A stretch of 64,000 nucleotides of DNA, taken from contig CAZZPK010000001.1 in assembly GCA_964655995.1 (NCBI GenBank), positions 62,001-126,000 of the forward strand, in the 5' to 3' direction. The notes beneath the pieces are model-generated. The model ran no database searches. It worked only from the letters and a program-made list of their open reading frames with translations, and was not told the DNA's origin. Of this stretch, positions 48,461 through 57,378 are shown one piece after another. The first letter of the stretch is position 1. Each line of letters starts with the position of its first letter. The DNA is from JACPIA01 sp964655995 (GTDB lineage Bacteria > Patescibacteriota > Minisyncoccia > Phycocordibacterales > XYD1-FULL-46-19). Position numbers and translations under genes: made by a program.

Positions 48461-50230
48461 TTATCGCGATTGGAAAAATTTCCAAATCAAATCAGTGGCG
48501 CTGTACCATTCATAAACATTAATAAAGCGCTCATCCGGCCTGGTCAAATGGCCCAATTCAACACCTTTAATTTGTTTTGGCAAAATGTAAATAAAATTCG
48601 GGACATACAAGGCAATGGCCGGCTGATCGGCTTTGATCAAAGCGGCCGCCTTGAGATAATTTTGATCGCGAGCCTCTTTGGAGCGCGCGGCCCGGCCGTC
48701 CTCAAGCAGCTTGTCGACGCTAGAATTGGTGTACAAAGCGATATTGAGCCCCGGGTCCAAACGCTGGGAGGAATGCCAAAAAGAGAACGGGTCCGGATGC
48801 CGGCCGATAATCTCACCAAACAGCAAGGCGTCATATTTGCGCGGCCGGATGCTGTTTTGGTTAAGATCGCCGATTTCAAATACTTTAACCTCCACCTGTG
48901 CGCCAAAAGATTGCCACATCGTTTGGAGGAGCAAGGCGGTGGCTTTTAAATCCGCCACGTCGGAAGTGGTGATAGCGAAAGCAAGCGGAGTCGTGCCCGT
49001 TTTTGTTTTTTTGAACCAACGGCCCCGTTCGTCCCGCTGCCAGCCGGCACCAGACAATAACGATTCGGCGGCGGCCCAATTGGTCGTGGTGGCGGTGCTT
49101 GAGGCGGTCAGGCTACTAAACGGCAATACCGGATCGGAGGTGGCCAAGCCAAAGCCGCCTAAAACCTTGTCGATAATCGTTTGGCGATCAATCGTCAACT
49201 CCAAAGCTTGCCGGACCTCCCGATAAGCCAAGACCGGCGCCTGATTTTGATTAAAAAAGAGGCCAAACAGCCGCGGTAAAGGGGTCGAATGAATGACGCT
49301 TTCTTTCAGATCTAGTATCTTGGCAATTTCGGGAGAGACGGCGTTCATCGCTTTGATCTCGCCGCGGTCAAAGGCGTTTAACAACTCGGTCTCATTGGGG
49401 TAAAACTGGAGTTGGATTCGGTTAATGTACGGCCGGCCCAAAGCAAAGTGTTTGAACGGAATTAATTCGTAGTAAGTGGGGATACCGGTGCGGTCGCGCT
49501 TGATACTGTTAATGCGATAAGGACCGGTGCCGATAGGCTCGACATTTAACTCACTGCCGGCCAATTGCTCGGCTGTCGCCTCGCCCCATAGATGCTTGGG
49601 CAAAATGCCCATGGTCGTATTTTCCAAAAAATTGACAAACGGCTGCTTGAGGGTAAAGCGGACGGTGCGGGCGTCGATAGCCTCGGCCTTGACGCCCTCC
49701 CAAGAGGCTCGCTTATTGCTTTTAACCATTGGATCTTGAGCGCGCTCAACACTAAAAACCACATCTTGGGCAGTGACCGGCTCGCCGTCGTGCCAAAATA
49801 AATTAGGCCTTAAAGTAAAGGTATAGGTTTTGCCGTCGCTCGACAGCTCAACCGACTGGGCGAGATCGGGGATCAGCTCGTCGCCCTTGGCCCGCATTAA
49901 TCCCGAGTAAATCAAGGTGGTTAAATCGCGGTCGGCGGGGGTGGCGGCCAATAGCGGGTTAATAAAACGCGGCGAGCCGACCACGCCCTCCTTGAGGCTG
50001 CCGCCGGCCGTCGGCACCGCCACTACAAAACGGCGGTTAAAGGTGGTAACGGCGCCGACTAAGCCGACAAAGCCGATGACTAATAATAAAACCAGTAAAA
50101 TTTTTTGGCCGCGGCTAAAAGTATGCGGCGCCTTTAAGATCGCCTCTTGGCCCGGGTAACGGGCGAGGCGTTTTAAGGCGCCGGTCAAGCGCAACAACAA
50201 AGAAGAAGATGATAAGTCTTTCACGGACAA
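48461..50230 (-). CDS. Extracytoplasmic solute-binding protein, family 5 (oligopeptide type), membrane-anchored
   Basis: 589 residues. SBP_bac_5 features: GGSLKEGVVGSPRFINPLLAATPADRDLTTLIYSGLMR, DGKTYTFTLRPNLFWHDGEPVTAQDVVFSVERA, GTGPYRINSIKRDRTGIPTYYELIPFKHF, and WAAAESLLSGAGW. Such proteins capture peptides or related solutes for an ABC importer. There is no lipobox; instead a cytoplasmic stretch of ~45 residues precedes one membrane helix (KILLVLLLVIGFVGLVGAVTTF), so it is anchored by that helix. No permease or ATPase genes are adjacent. Confidence 0.92.
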   Translation of the reverse strand: MSVKDLSSSSLLLRLTGALKRLARYPGQEAILKAPHTFSRGQKILLVLLLVIGFVGLVGAVTTFNRRFVVAVPTAGGSLKEGVVGSPRFINPLLAATPADRDLTTLIYSGLMRAKGDELIPDLAQSVELSSDGKTYTFTLRPNLFWHDGEPVTAQDVVFSVERAQDPMVKSNKRASWEGVKAEAIDARTVRFTLKQPFVNFLENTTMGILPKHLWGEATAEQLAGSELNVEPIGTGPYRINSIKRDRTGIPTYYELIPFKHFALGRPYINRIQLQFYPNETELLNAFDRGEIKAMNAVSPEIAKILDLKESVIHSTPLPRLFGLFFNQNQAPVLAYREVRQALELTIDRQTIIDKVLGGFGLATSDPVLPFSSLTASSTATTTNWAAAESLLSGAGWQRDERGRWFKKTKTGTTPLAFAITTSDVADLKATALLLQTMWQSFGAQVEVKVFEIGDLNQNSIRPRKYDALLFGEIIGRHPDPFSFWHSSQRLDPGLNIALYTNSSVDKLLEDGRAARSKEARDQNYLKAAALIKADQPAIALYVPNFIYILPKQIKGVELGHLTRPDERFINVYEWYSATDLIWKFFQSR

Positions 50231-50253
50231 ATTTTAGTGATTATTTGGAGAGT

Positions 50254-50484
50254 TTAAATAAAGAGAGATAGTAGGGCTAGTACCACAAAAGCAATTGCTA
50301 AGGCGATGGTGCTGTAAAAAAGGACTTTCTCGCTGCCGCGCTTGGTGTGGGCGATGCCGCCGGTTTGGCCCCCGCCGAAGGCGCTACCCAAACCAGCCTC
50401 GCTTTGCTGGAAGAGGATGGCGGCGACTAAGAGTACCGAGACGACAATTTGGGCCCAAGGTAACAAGAGGCTAAGCAATTCCAT
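50254..50484 (-). CDS. secG: Protein translocase subunit SecG
   Basis: 76 residues from the ATG at 50484. Two membrane helices flank the conserved loop VAAILFQQSEAGLGSAFGGGQTGGIAHTKRGSEKVLFYSTIALA, which is diagnostic for SecG. It assists SecYEG in the membrane cycle of SecA. An in-frame upstream start (50511) would add nine polar residues and is less likely. Confidence 0.93.
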   Translation of the reverse strand: MELLSLLLPWAQIVVSVLLVAAILFQQSEAGLGSAFGGGQTGGIAHTKRGSEKVLFYSTIALAIAFVVLALLSLFI

Positions 50485-50579
50485 TTGCCGGCCATTATAC
50501 CAAATCGCCACCTGGATGCAAGTTTTACTATCACCGGTCTTTACTTTTTTGGGGTGTCGGGTATACTAGACCCGATATT

Positions 50580-51242
50580 ATGGAAACGTTAACGGCCGAG
50601 GCTAGGACTATTTTTGGCAAGCAATTAGCCCCTTACCGCAAGGCGGGCAAATTGCCTGTGGTGGTTTACGGCGGCAAAAGCGAGGCCAAACCCCTTTTCC
50701 TCTCCACCAAAGAATTTAAAAAAGTGTTTGCTCATGCCGGCGAGTCCTCGATTGTCTCGGTAGCTATGCCCGACGGCACCAAAGAGGCGCTGATTCATGG
50801 TGTTGATTTTCATCCGGTTACGGGTGAGCCGCTTCATGCCGATTTGCTGGTCGTTGATATGAGCAAGCCGATCCGGGTTAATGTGCCGCTTGAGTTTGCG
50901 GGCGAGTCGCCGGCGGTTAAAGACTTGGGCGGCGCGCTCATTAAAGTCTTGCATGAGATCGAGATCGAGGCTTTGCCCAAAAACTTGCCTCATAATTTAA
51001 CCGTCGATATCTCGGCCTTGGCCACCCTAGACAGCCAAGTGTTGGTTAAAGATATTGCCGTGCCGGCCGGGGTTACCGTTATTGCCGAGCCGGAGGAGGT
51101 GGTGGCCTCAATTACCGTTGCTGGTGAGGAGGTCAAAGAGGAGGAGGTGCCGGTGGATCTCTCGGCTATCGAGGTGGAGCAAAAAGGCAAAAAGGATGAG
51201 GAGGAGATCCCTGCGCCCGAGTCGGCTCCGGCGGCTGAATAA
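50580..51242 (+). CDS. rplY: 50S ribosomal protein bL25, CTC/TL5 form
   Basis: 220 residues. It binds 5S rRNA. The L25 domain (residues 1-95: TLTAEARTIFGKQLAPYRKAGKLPVVVYGGKSEAKPLFLSTKEFKKV...HGVDFHPVTGEPLHADLL) is joined to the C-terminal TL5 domain (NVPLEFAGESPAVKDLGGALIKVLHEIEIEALPKNLPHNLTVDISAL). The end is an acidic Glu/Ala/Pro tail. TATACT at 50563-50568 precedes the ATG by about 11 nt. Length is typical of the long form. Confidence 0.95.
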   Translation: METLTAEARTIFGKQLAPYRKAGKLPVVVYGGKSEAKPLFLSTKEFKKVFAHAGESSIVSVAMPDGTKEALIHGVDFHPVTGEPLHADLLVVDMSKPIRVNVPLEFAGESPAVKDLGGALIKVLHEIEIEALPKNLPHNLTVDISALATLDSQVLVKDIAVPAGVTVIAEPEEVVASITVAGEEVKEEEVPVDLSAIEVEQKGKKDEEEIPAPESAPAAE

Positions 51243-51270
51243 CTTAAATCAATTTGCTATAATGAGCCCA

Positions 51271-52596
51271 ATGCTTAAAAACCATTGGGTTTTTATTTTG
51301 GTTTTGATTGGTGCCAGCGTAATCTGGCCGGCTGGCGCCTGGGCCCAAAACAGTGGTTTAAACGCGGCTGATCAGGCCAGGCTTGAGGCCGAGCTTAAAA
51401 AAGTCGAGGCCGAGATCGCCGATCAGACCAAATTATTGCAGTCTAAACAAAAGGAGACGGCCTCGATTGCCCGCGACATCGAGATTCTCACTTATCAAAT
51501 CAATACCGCCAAATTAAAAATCCAAGCCAAGCAATTGGAGATCAGGCGTTTGGGTACCGACATTGGTAAAAAGCGCGAGGTGATCGGCGCTTTAACCTCC
51601 AAAATCGAGGCCGGCGAGGAGTCGCTCGAGGAGCTCCTGCGCAATTACCGGGAGCTCGACGACATTTCTTTGGTCGAGGTGGCGCTCGCCGACAACTCAC
51701 TCTCGCGCTTGTTTGGCGATATCAACACCTTCGACTCGATCCAGGCGTCGCTACATCAGTCGTTTAATTATATCCGCGACACTAAAAGTGTTACCGAAAA
51801 GGAGAAAAGTACTTTAGAGAGTCGGCAAGCGGCCGAGATCAACGCCCGCCAAGTCATCGAGGCGGAGAAGGCGAAAATTGAACGCGCCGAGAAGGAGAAG
51901 CAGGCCCTCTTGGCGATTAGCAAAAATCAAGAGAGCCAGTATCGCGACATTTTGGCCTACAAACAAAAACAAAAAGAGGATATCCGTAACGCTCTCTTCC
52001 GTCTCCGGGGCATCTCTACCGCTATCTCATTTGGGCAGGCGCTTGATTTTGCCACTTATGCCTCGCAAAAAACCGGTGTCCGGCCGGCGCTTATTTTGGC
52101 CATCTTGACTCAAGAGACCAATTTGGGTCAAAACATTGGCACCTGCAATCGTCCCGGCGATCCGCCCGAGAAACATTACTCCCAGATTATGAAGCCGACG
52201 CGCGATATCGCGCCCTATCTCCAAATTACCAAAGAGCTCGGTCTTGATCCCGAGACCCAGCCGCTCTCTTGCCCGTTTGGCGGCGGTTTTGGCGGGGCGA
52301 TGGGGCCGTCGCAATTTATCCCCTCCACCTGGATGTTGTATCGCGACCGGGTGGCTAAAATTACCGGCAATAATCCGCCTAATCCGTGGGTGCCGCGCGA
52401 CGCTTTTACCGCCACCGCGCTCTTGTTGTCGGATTTGGGCGCATCCGGCGGTGACTTTGCCTCGGAGCGTCGCGCGGCACTTAAGTACTATGCTGGCGGC
52501 AATTGGCAAAATCCCAAAAACGCTTTTTACGGCAATGCGGTAATGAGTTTTGCCACCAATTACCAGTCGCAGATCGACATCTTGCAAGCCAAGTAA
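51271..52596 (+). CDS. EnvC-like coiled-coil protein with lytic transglycosylase-type C-terminal domain
   Basis: 441 residues. A signal peptide (LKNHWVFILVLIGASVIWPAGAWA, residues 2-25) is followed by a long coiled coil (~residues 30-240). The C-terminal domain (ISFGQALDFATYASQKTGVRPALILAILTQETNLGQNIGTC...GGAMGPSQFIPSTWMLYRDRV) contains the catalytic Glu of TQETNLG and the MGPSQFIPSTW block of MltB/SLT_2-like transglycosylases. Coiled coil plus hydrolase resembles EnvC/PcsB-type enzymes that FtsEX activates, so a cell-separation role is likely (inference). TATAAT at 51258-51263 is 7 nt before the ATG; the in-frame ATG at 51262 lies inside that box and is rejected. Confidence 0.9.
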   Translation: MLKNHWVFILVLIGASVIWPAGAWAQNSGLNAADQARLEAELKKVEAEIADQTKLLQSKQKETASIARDIEILTYQINTAKLKIQAKQLEIRRLGTDIGKKREVIGALTSKIEAGEESLEELLRNYRELDDISLVEVALADNSLSRLFGDINTFDSIQASLHQSFNYIRDTKSVTEKEKSTLESRQAAEINARQVIEAEKAKIERAEKEKQALLAISKNQESQYRDILAYKQKQKEDIRNALFRLRGISTAISFGQALDFATYASQKTGVRPALILAILTQETNLGQNIGTCNRPGDPPEKHYSQIMKPTRDIAPYLQITKELGLDPETQPLSCPFGGGFGGAMGPSQFIPSTWMLYRDRVAKITGNNPPNPWVPRDAFTATALLLSDLGASGGDFASERRAALKYYAGGNWQNPKNAFYGNAVMSFATNYQSQIDILQAK

Positions 52597-52619
52597 TTAT
52601 CTGGTACGATTACCCCATT

Positions 52620-52850
52620 ATGAAAGCGGACATTCATCCGGTTTACCACGCCCAAGCCAAGGTGATTTGCGCTTGTGGCAATAAGTTTACCGTCGGCTCC
52701 ACCAAAGAGAAGATCGAGGTGGAGATTTGCAGCGCCTGTCACCCCTTCTTTACTGGTTTAGAAAAAGTGATGGATACCGCCGGCCGAGTGGAGAAGTTTA
52801 AAGGCCGGGCGGCTAAAGCCAAAGCGGCCGCTCCCCGCAAAAAGAAATAA
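52620..52850 (+). CDS. rpmE: 50S ribosomal protein bL31
   Basis: 76 residues. MKADIHPVYHAQAKVICACGNKFTVGST and EICSACHPFFTG are diagnostic for bL31, with four zinc-ligand Cys positions (CAC and CSAC). The C-terminus has an added Lys/Ala-rich tail (KFKGRAAKAKAAAPRKKK). The start was set at 52620 because upstream in-frame codons belong to the previous gene's shadow; a TACGAT box lies 9 nt before it. prfA follows by 6 bp, the common bL31-RF1 pairing. Confidence 0.96.
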   Translation: MKADIHPVYHAQAKVICACGNKFTVGSTKEKIEVEICSACHPFFTGLEKVMDTAGRVEKFKGRAAKAKAAAPRKKK

Positions 52851-52856
52851 CTGATC

Positions 52857-53816
52857 ATGGATGAGCTTGAGCGCTTCCGCGGCAATCCTCGCACCGCGTA
52901 TTTGGTGGCCGAGTATGACCGGCTGGCCGCTAAAATCAAAGAGGTGGAGTCCTTGGCGCACGATGAGTCGATGCGCACTTTGGCCGCGGAGGAAATCAAT
53001 TCACTCAAGGAACAACAGATCGGTCTGCTAGCCTCGATGTCAGATATTATCGCCAAAGAGGCCAAAGAGGAGGCCGAGGTTAAGGAGATTATCATGGAGA
53101 TTAGGGCTGGTGCCGGCGGGGAGGAGTCGGCTCTTTTTGCCAGGGAGCTTGCTGCGATGTACGAGCGTTATGCCGCGGCGCGAGGCTGGAGTTTCGCCGT
53201 TTTGGATACTTCTGAAAGCAGTTTGGGCGGCTATAAAGAGGCTACCTTTGAGCTGGCCGGCAAAGGCGTTTACGATGATTTAAAATTTGAGCAGGGGGTG
53301 CACCGCATCCAGCGCGTACCCGCTACGGAAAAGCAGGGCCGCGTCCACACCTCGACCGCCTCGGTAGCCATTTTGCCGGTGCGGTCGATGGACGCCATTA
53401 CCATCAGTCCGTCCGATTTGGAGATCACCTTTTCCCGCTCGGGCGGGGCTGGCGGGCAAAACGTAAACAAGGTGGAGACGGCGGTGCGCGTGCTCCATAA
53501 GCCGACGGGCATAGTGGTGCGCTCGCAAAGCGAGCGCTTTCAGGCGCGCAATAAGGAAAAGGCGCTGGAGATTTTGCAAGCCAAATTGGCGGCGCTTAAA
53601 GAGGAGTCGGAAGCCAAAAATCTCTCAGCCGAGCGCAAGAGCCAAATCGGCACCGGCGACCGCTCGGAGAAGATCCGCACTTATAACGTGCTCCAAGACC
53701 GGGTGACAGACCACCGGATCAAGGAGTCTTGGCACGGCATTGAGGCCATTTTTGAGGGCAAAATCGATCCGATTGTTCGAGCTTTTAAGGAAATTAAAGA
53801 TGTGGATAACGCTTAA
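52857..53816 (+). CDS. prfA: Peptide chain release factor 1, shortened N-terminus
   Basis: 319 residues. RF1 recognises UAA and UAG: the PAT tripeptide occurs in RIQRVPATEKQGRVHTSTASVA (about residues 155-157). The GGQ motif is in SGGAGGQNVNKVETAVR (about residue 199). The protein is about 40 residues shorter than E. coli RF1, with domain 1 reduced, as also seen in prfB here. The C-terminal DRSEKIRTYNVLQDRVTDHRI block is standard. Having both RF1 and RF2 supports a standard stop-codon code. Confidence 0.97.
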   Translation: MDELERFRGNPRTAYLVAEYDRLAAKIKEVESLAHDESMRTLAAEEINSLKEQQIGLLASMSDIIAKEAKEEAEVKEIIMEIRAGAGGEESALFARELAAMYERYAAARGWSFAVLDTSESSLGGYKEATFELAGKGVYDDLKFEQGVHRIQRVPATEKQGRVHTSTASVAILPVRSMDAITISPSDLEITFSRSGGAGGQNVNKVETAVRVLHKPTGIVVRSQSERFQARNKEKALEILQAKLAALKEESEAKNLSAERKSQIGTGDRSEKIRTYNVLQDRVTDHRIKESWHGIEAIFEGKIDPIVRAFKEIKDVDNA

Positions 53817-53867
53817 GCCATATTAAGCGAGCTGTGCTACTATTAAAATAAGAATATATTTAAAAAT

Positions 53868-55598
53868 ATGCGCCGCTTATTTTTTGGTTTTGCCTCAATC
53901 GGCCTCTTGATGCTCGCTCTTTTTATTGGTTTAAATTATGCCCAGGCTCAAGCCAACAGCCTGCCTCTTACCGGCTGGGCTTGGAGTTCAAATATCGGCT
54001 GGATCAGTTTTAGTCCGGCCAATAACCCCGGCGGCGGCACCCCGGGCTCTTTTGGTGTCAGTTTGGGGGTCCCTAATATTGTCGGTCAAAGGAGTTTGGC
54101 TGGTTTTGCTTGGAGCAATAATGTTGGCTGGGTCAAATTTGATCCCACTTTTACCGGCCCGGCCGGGCAGTCGACAGCAGGACTTGATGATCGGGGAGCT
54201 TATCTTGACACCGACGGTAAAGTTAAAGGCTGGGCCCGCGCCTGTAGTATTTTGCTGACCAACTGCTCTGGCAATATGATTATCGATACTGCTCGTGGCG
54301 GCTGGGACGGCTGGATCAAAATGAGCGGCGTTACCGCCAGCAAAACAGCCTCCTATGGCGTGACAATGAATTTGATTAACGGTACTGTCGACGGCTACGC
54401 TTGGGGCTCCGATGTGGTTGGCTGGATCGATTTTAGTAAAGTCAAGATCGGAGCAATTAGTACTCAAAATCCAAGTGTGACTTTGTTCGCCAACCCTGTT
54501 GAGGTTGATAGTGGTCAAACTACTCAATTGACCTGGGCTGCCACTAATGTCAGTAGCTGTACTGGTAGCTCTAATCCAGCTGGGGTTTGGTCTGGCTCTA
54601 AGAGTATTGCCGGCGGCACTGAGGCTAGTGGTGCAATATCACAAAACACCCAATTTACTATTTCTTGTGTGCCGGTTGGTGGGGGCAATAACGTAACTGC
54701 AAATGCCAATGTTACGATTAGAGATTGTACGGGGGGCTGTTGTGGGGGTAGCTGTCCACCTGATAAAACTCTGACTTTGCGGATTTTTGGCGATGATAGT
54801 GCCCGTGGCGGTGCTCAGCCTCAGGGTTTGCTACCTAACTGTACTTTACTTCCAGGCCAGAACCAGCGTGAATGCTCATATCCCAATATCACCTCCAATA
54901 CTATCCAAATTAATGCTGATTTTATTAACCCAACTGATTACTCGAGTATTACTTGGGGAGGAGTACCGAGTGGCAGTATTGGTTGCCAGAGGGCTCTCGG
55001 GGTCAGCGGTCAATCATTGACTTCATCTTGTACTGTTGATATGAGCGCTGATCGTATCATCGATGTTTATCTTAATGATGACGACGACAATAATAATGGC
55101 GGCAATTTCTCTGTCGATTATGACACTATTACTCGTTATATCAGAGCGACCGGTATTAATGTTGGTACTGGTTATCCGCAAGATTACTTTAGTAGCACGC
55201 GGGCCAAATTGCGCTTTTCTAACGACTCTGGAGCTCCGGGCACCCTAAGTGTTGATGTCGGCAGATTGCGCACGATTGCCAATGGTAACGGATGTGAGGT
55301 GCCGACAGGTTACTTTGGCACTGGAGGCACCAACATTACATCCGGGACGCAAGATAAAGAGTTTAGAGTCCGGTTTGCCGACCGTTGCCCCATTCCTTCT
55401 AGTGGAAATAATGACTCGTTCGTCTCTTGCTTTACTAGTACAAACAATACTCTATGCACCCCTTCCAATAAGGAATTTGGCGGCGGCAATTATCCAGTTA
55501 GAGTAATAGTTGATTGGACAGCCTCCAACGGCACCACCCACACTAAAGCCATTACCATCCCGCTGCAGTATATTGAGAGCTTTACCCAGCAGCCGTAA
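53868..55598 (+). CDS. Secreted beta-rich protein with 'GWAWSSNIGWISF' repeats
   Basis: 576 residues. A signal peptide (RLFFGFASIGLLMLALFIGLNYAQAQA) is followed by at least four copies of a Trp-rich motif: LTGWAWSSNIGWISF, LAGFAWSNNVGWVKF, VKGWARACS and VDGYAWGSDVVGWIDF (residues ~35-200). Then comes an Ig/PKD-like Cys-containing domain (residues ~210-290: VTLFANPVEVDSGQTTQLTWAATNVSSCTGSS), a Cys cluster (DCTGGCCGGSCPPDK) and a ~250-residue beta-rich region with further Cys residues. It is secreted or surface-exposed and probably disulfide-linked. No named family; proteins of this style are frequent in CPR genomes. Confidence 0.82.
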   Translation: MRRLFFGFASIGLLMLALFIGLNYAQAQANSLPLTGWAWSSNIGWISFSPANNPGGGTPGSFGVSLGVPNIVGQRSLAGFAWSNNVGWVKFDPTFTGPAGQSTAGLDDRGAYLDTDGKVKGWARACSILLTNCSGNMIIDTARGGWDGWIKMSGVTASKTASYGVTMNLINGTVDGYAWGSDVVGWIDFSKVKIGAISTQNPSVTLFANPVEVDSGQTTQLTWAATNVSSCTGSSNPAGVWSGSKSIAGGTEASGAISQNTQFTISCVPVGGGNNVTANANVTIRDCTGGCCGGSCPPDKTLTLRIFGDDSARGGAQPQGLLPNCTLLPGQNQRECSYPNITSNTIQINADFINPTDYSSITWGGVPSGSIGCQRALGVSGQSLTSSCTVDMSADRIIDVYLNDDDDNNNGGNFSVDYDTITRYIRATGINVGTGYPQDYFSSTRAKLRFSNDSGAPGTLSVDVGRLRTIANGNGCEVPTGYFGTGGTNITSGTQDKEFRVRFADRCPIPSSGNNDSFVSCFTSTNNTLCTPSNKEFGGGNYPVRVIVDWTASNGTTHTKAITIPLQYIESFTQQP

Positions 55599-55639
55599 GC
55601 CGGTTGCGAGGAGGTCGGCTCCATGCTAGACTAGCCCCG

Positions 55640-56407
55640 ATGTCTACTGATGTCCCAAAAACGGAAAATACGTCCCTAATTAAAGAGCTGGCCAAGCTCG
55701 GGGCGCATTTTAGCTACTCGCGGCGGGCCCGCCATCCCTCAACCAAACGTTTTATTTTTAGCTTTCGCAATCAAGCCTCGATTGTCGACTTGGGCCAAAC
55801 GGCCGAGGCTTTAGCCGCGGCCAAGGCGCTGGTTAAAGAGGTGGCAAGTAAGGGCAAGCCGGTCCTATTCGTGGGGACTAAATCGGAGGCGCGCGAGGTG
55901 GTGGCCGCCGCCGCCGAGCTGGCCGGCCAGCCCTATGTTGCCCTCCGCTGGCTGGGCGGGACGCTCACCAACTTTAAGCAAATGCGCAAGCGCATTGAGC
56001 GCCTAAACGAGCTTAAAGACAAGGGAGCCAAAGGCGAGCTCTCGGTTTATACCAAAAAAGAGCGTTCGCTGATCGCCAAAGAGGTGGCCGACTTGGAGCG
56101 CTATTTTGGTAGTATCGGCAATTTGACCGGTTTGCCCGGCGCTTTGGTGATTATCGATCCCAAAGACGAGCTGATTGCCGTTAAAGAGGCGCATCAGCTT
56201 AAGGTGCCGGTAATCGCCTTGGCCGGCGCCGACTGCGATCTTTCTTTAATTACTCATCCGATCGTAGCCAACGACAATAATAAAGCGACCATCAATTTGG
56301 TAGTTAAGGAGCTGGCCGGCGCTTATCTCGAGGGCAAGGCCGCCTTGGCCGCGTCTCAAGTGGAGGCCGACAAAACTGCCGAGGCCCAAACAGCGTCCAA
56401 TGATTAA
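55640..56407 (+). CDS. rpsB: 30S ribosomal protein uS2
   Basis: 255 residues. LIKELAKLGAHFSYSRRARHPSTKRFIFSFRN, LFVGTKSEAREVV, RWLGGTLTNFKQMRKRI and GLPGALVIIDPKDELIAVKEAHQLKVPVIALAGADCDL are uS2 hallmarks. TAGACT at 55627-55632 lies 7 nt before the ATG (leaderless type). The C-terminal tail is Ala/Gln-rich. tsf overlaps the stop by 8 bp, the standard rpsB-tsf operon. An in-frame start at 55604 is upstream of the -10 box and rejected. Confidence 0.97.
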   Translation: MSTDVPKTENTSLIKELAKLGAHFSYSRRARHPSTKRFIFSFRNQASIVDLGQTAEALAAAKALVKEVASKGKPVLFVGTKSEAREVVAAAAELAGQPYVALRWLGGTLTNFKQMRKRIERLNELKDKGAKGELSVYTKKERSLIAKEVADLERYFGSIGNLTGLPGALVIIDPKDELIAVKEAHQLKVPVIALAGADCDLSLITHPIVANDNNKATINLVVKELAGAYLEGKAALAASQVEADKTAEAQTASND

Positions 56408-56855
56408 TACCGATCAAATTAAAGAGTTGCGCGGCGAGACGGGCATCTCGGTGGCCGAGTGCAAAAAGGCGCTTGAGGAGGCCGGCGGCGACATGGACAA
56501 AGCGCGAGCGCTCTTGCGCGAGCGGGGAGCGGCTGTCGCCGATAAAAAAGCCGGTCGTGCTTTGGGTGCCGGCACCGTGGGCTCCTACCTCCACTCCAAT
56601 GGCGCGATGGGGGCGCTGGTGGTGCTCCACTCCGAGACCGACTTTGTGGGTGGCAATCCGGAGTTTAGAGCTTTGGCTGCCGACTTGGCGATGCATGCGG
56701 CGGCGATGATGCCCGGCTCGCGCGAGGAGTTTTTGGCCCAGCCGTTTGTTAAGGACCCAGGCCGGACGGTTGACGAGCTGGTCAAAGCGGCGGTGCAAAA
56801 GTTTGGCGAGCGCATCGAGCTTGGCCAGTTTGCCCGCCTGGATCTCTCGGTTTAA
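56400..56855 (+). CDS. tsf: Elongation factor Ts, short form
   Basis: 151 residues. It exchanges GDP on EF-Tu. The N-terminal UBA-like domain (IKELRGETGISVAECKKALEEAGGDMDKARALLRERG) and the core TDFV motif (LHSETDFVGGNPEFRALAADLAMHAAAM) are present. The protein ends after one core half-domain, against ~280 residues in E. coli and ~196 in Thermus, so the second half and coiled coil are missing. The overlap with rpsB supports the start. Confidence 0.95.
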   Translation: MINTDQIKELRGETGISVAECKKALEEAGGDMDKARALLRERGAAVADKKAGRALGAGTVGSYLHSNGAMGALVVLHSETDFVGGNPEFRALAADLAMHAAAMMPGSREEFLAQPFVKDPGRTVDELVKAAVQKFGERIELGQFARLDLSV

Positions 56856-56876
56856 TTTTAACTTTTACATTTATTT

Positions 56877-57272
56877 ATGATGTTTTTTGCTTGGCTTTCC
56901 CTCACCGCTTTTGCCACTGTGGCTTTGCTCGTGTACAAGCAGGCTTGCGACCTGCAGGCCGGGGTGGCTCTGGCGCATAGTGATTACTCATTAGGCGAGG
57001 CCTTTGATCGCAAGGTTGATGATTTGGCTTTTTACTTGGCGGTGTTTACTAAAGAGTTTTTCCGCCGCGGGGCGATGCTCGGTTTGGTGGCCGCTCGGCG
57101 GGTGATTGCTCTGGTGCGGGCGCTAGTGATCAAGGTTGAAAAGCGTTTTGCCCACTTTGTGGAGAATATGCACGGCCGACACAATCTCCGCTCGCCGGAG
57201 TCCGTCTCCCACTTTTTACGCGAGATCAAAGATCACGCCGATCAACTCAAAGCCGAAGGGGGAGTGCGATAA
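56877..57272 (+). CDS. Small protein with N-terminal membrane helix, function unknown
   Basis: 131 residues. Residues 2-20 (MFFAWLSLTAFATVALLVYKQ) form a membrane anchor; the rest is helical and basic with charged amphipathic repeats (RKVDDLAFYLAVFTKEFFRRGAMLGLVAARRVIALVRALVIKVEKRFAHFVENMHGR). It has no known domain. It lies 21 bp after tsf and before the tRNA-Thr locus, so it may be the last gene of the rpsB operon. Confidence 0.7.
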   Translation: MMFFAWLSLTAFATVALLVYKQACDLQAGVALAHSDYSLGEAFDRKVDDLAFYLAVFTKEFFRRGAMLGLVAARRVIALVRALVIKVEKRFAHFVENMHGRHNLRSPESVSHFLREIKDHADQLKAEGGVR

Positions 57273-57316
57273 TTAAAAATAAAATAGAAAATTAAGCCGG
57301 CGTAGCTCAGTTGGTA

Positions 57317-57355
57317 CCCGCCCGAACGTGCCGAGCCACGATCGGTACGGGCGGG
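57317..57355. repeat. GC-rich hairpin inserted in the outer tRNA D loop
   Basis: CCCGCCCG pairs with CGGGCGGG (57348-57355), with inner CCG/CGG. Confidence 0.8.
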
Positions 57356-57378
57356 GGGCACTGTTTTGCTTGCCCGTT

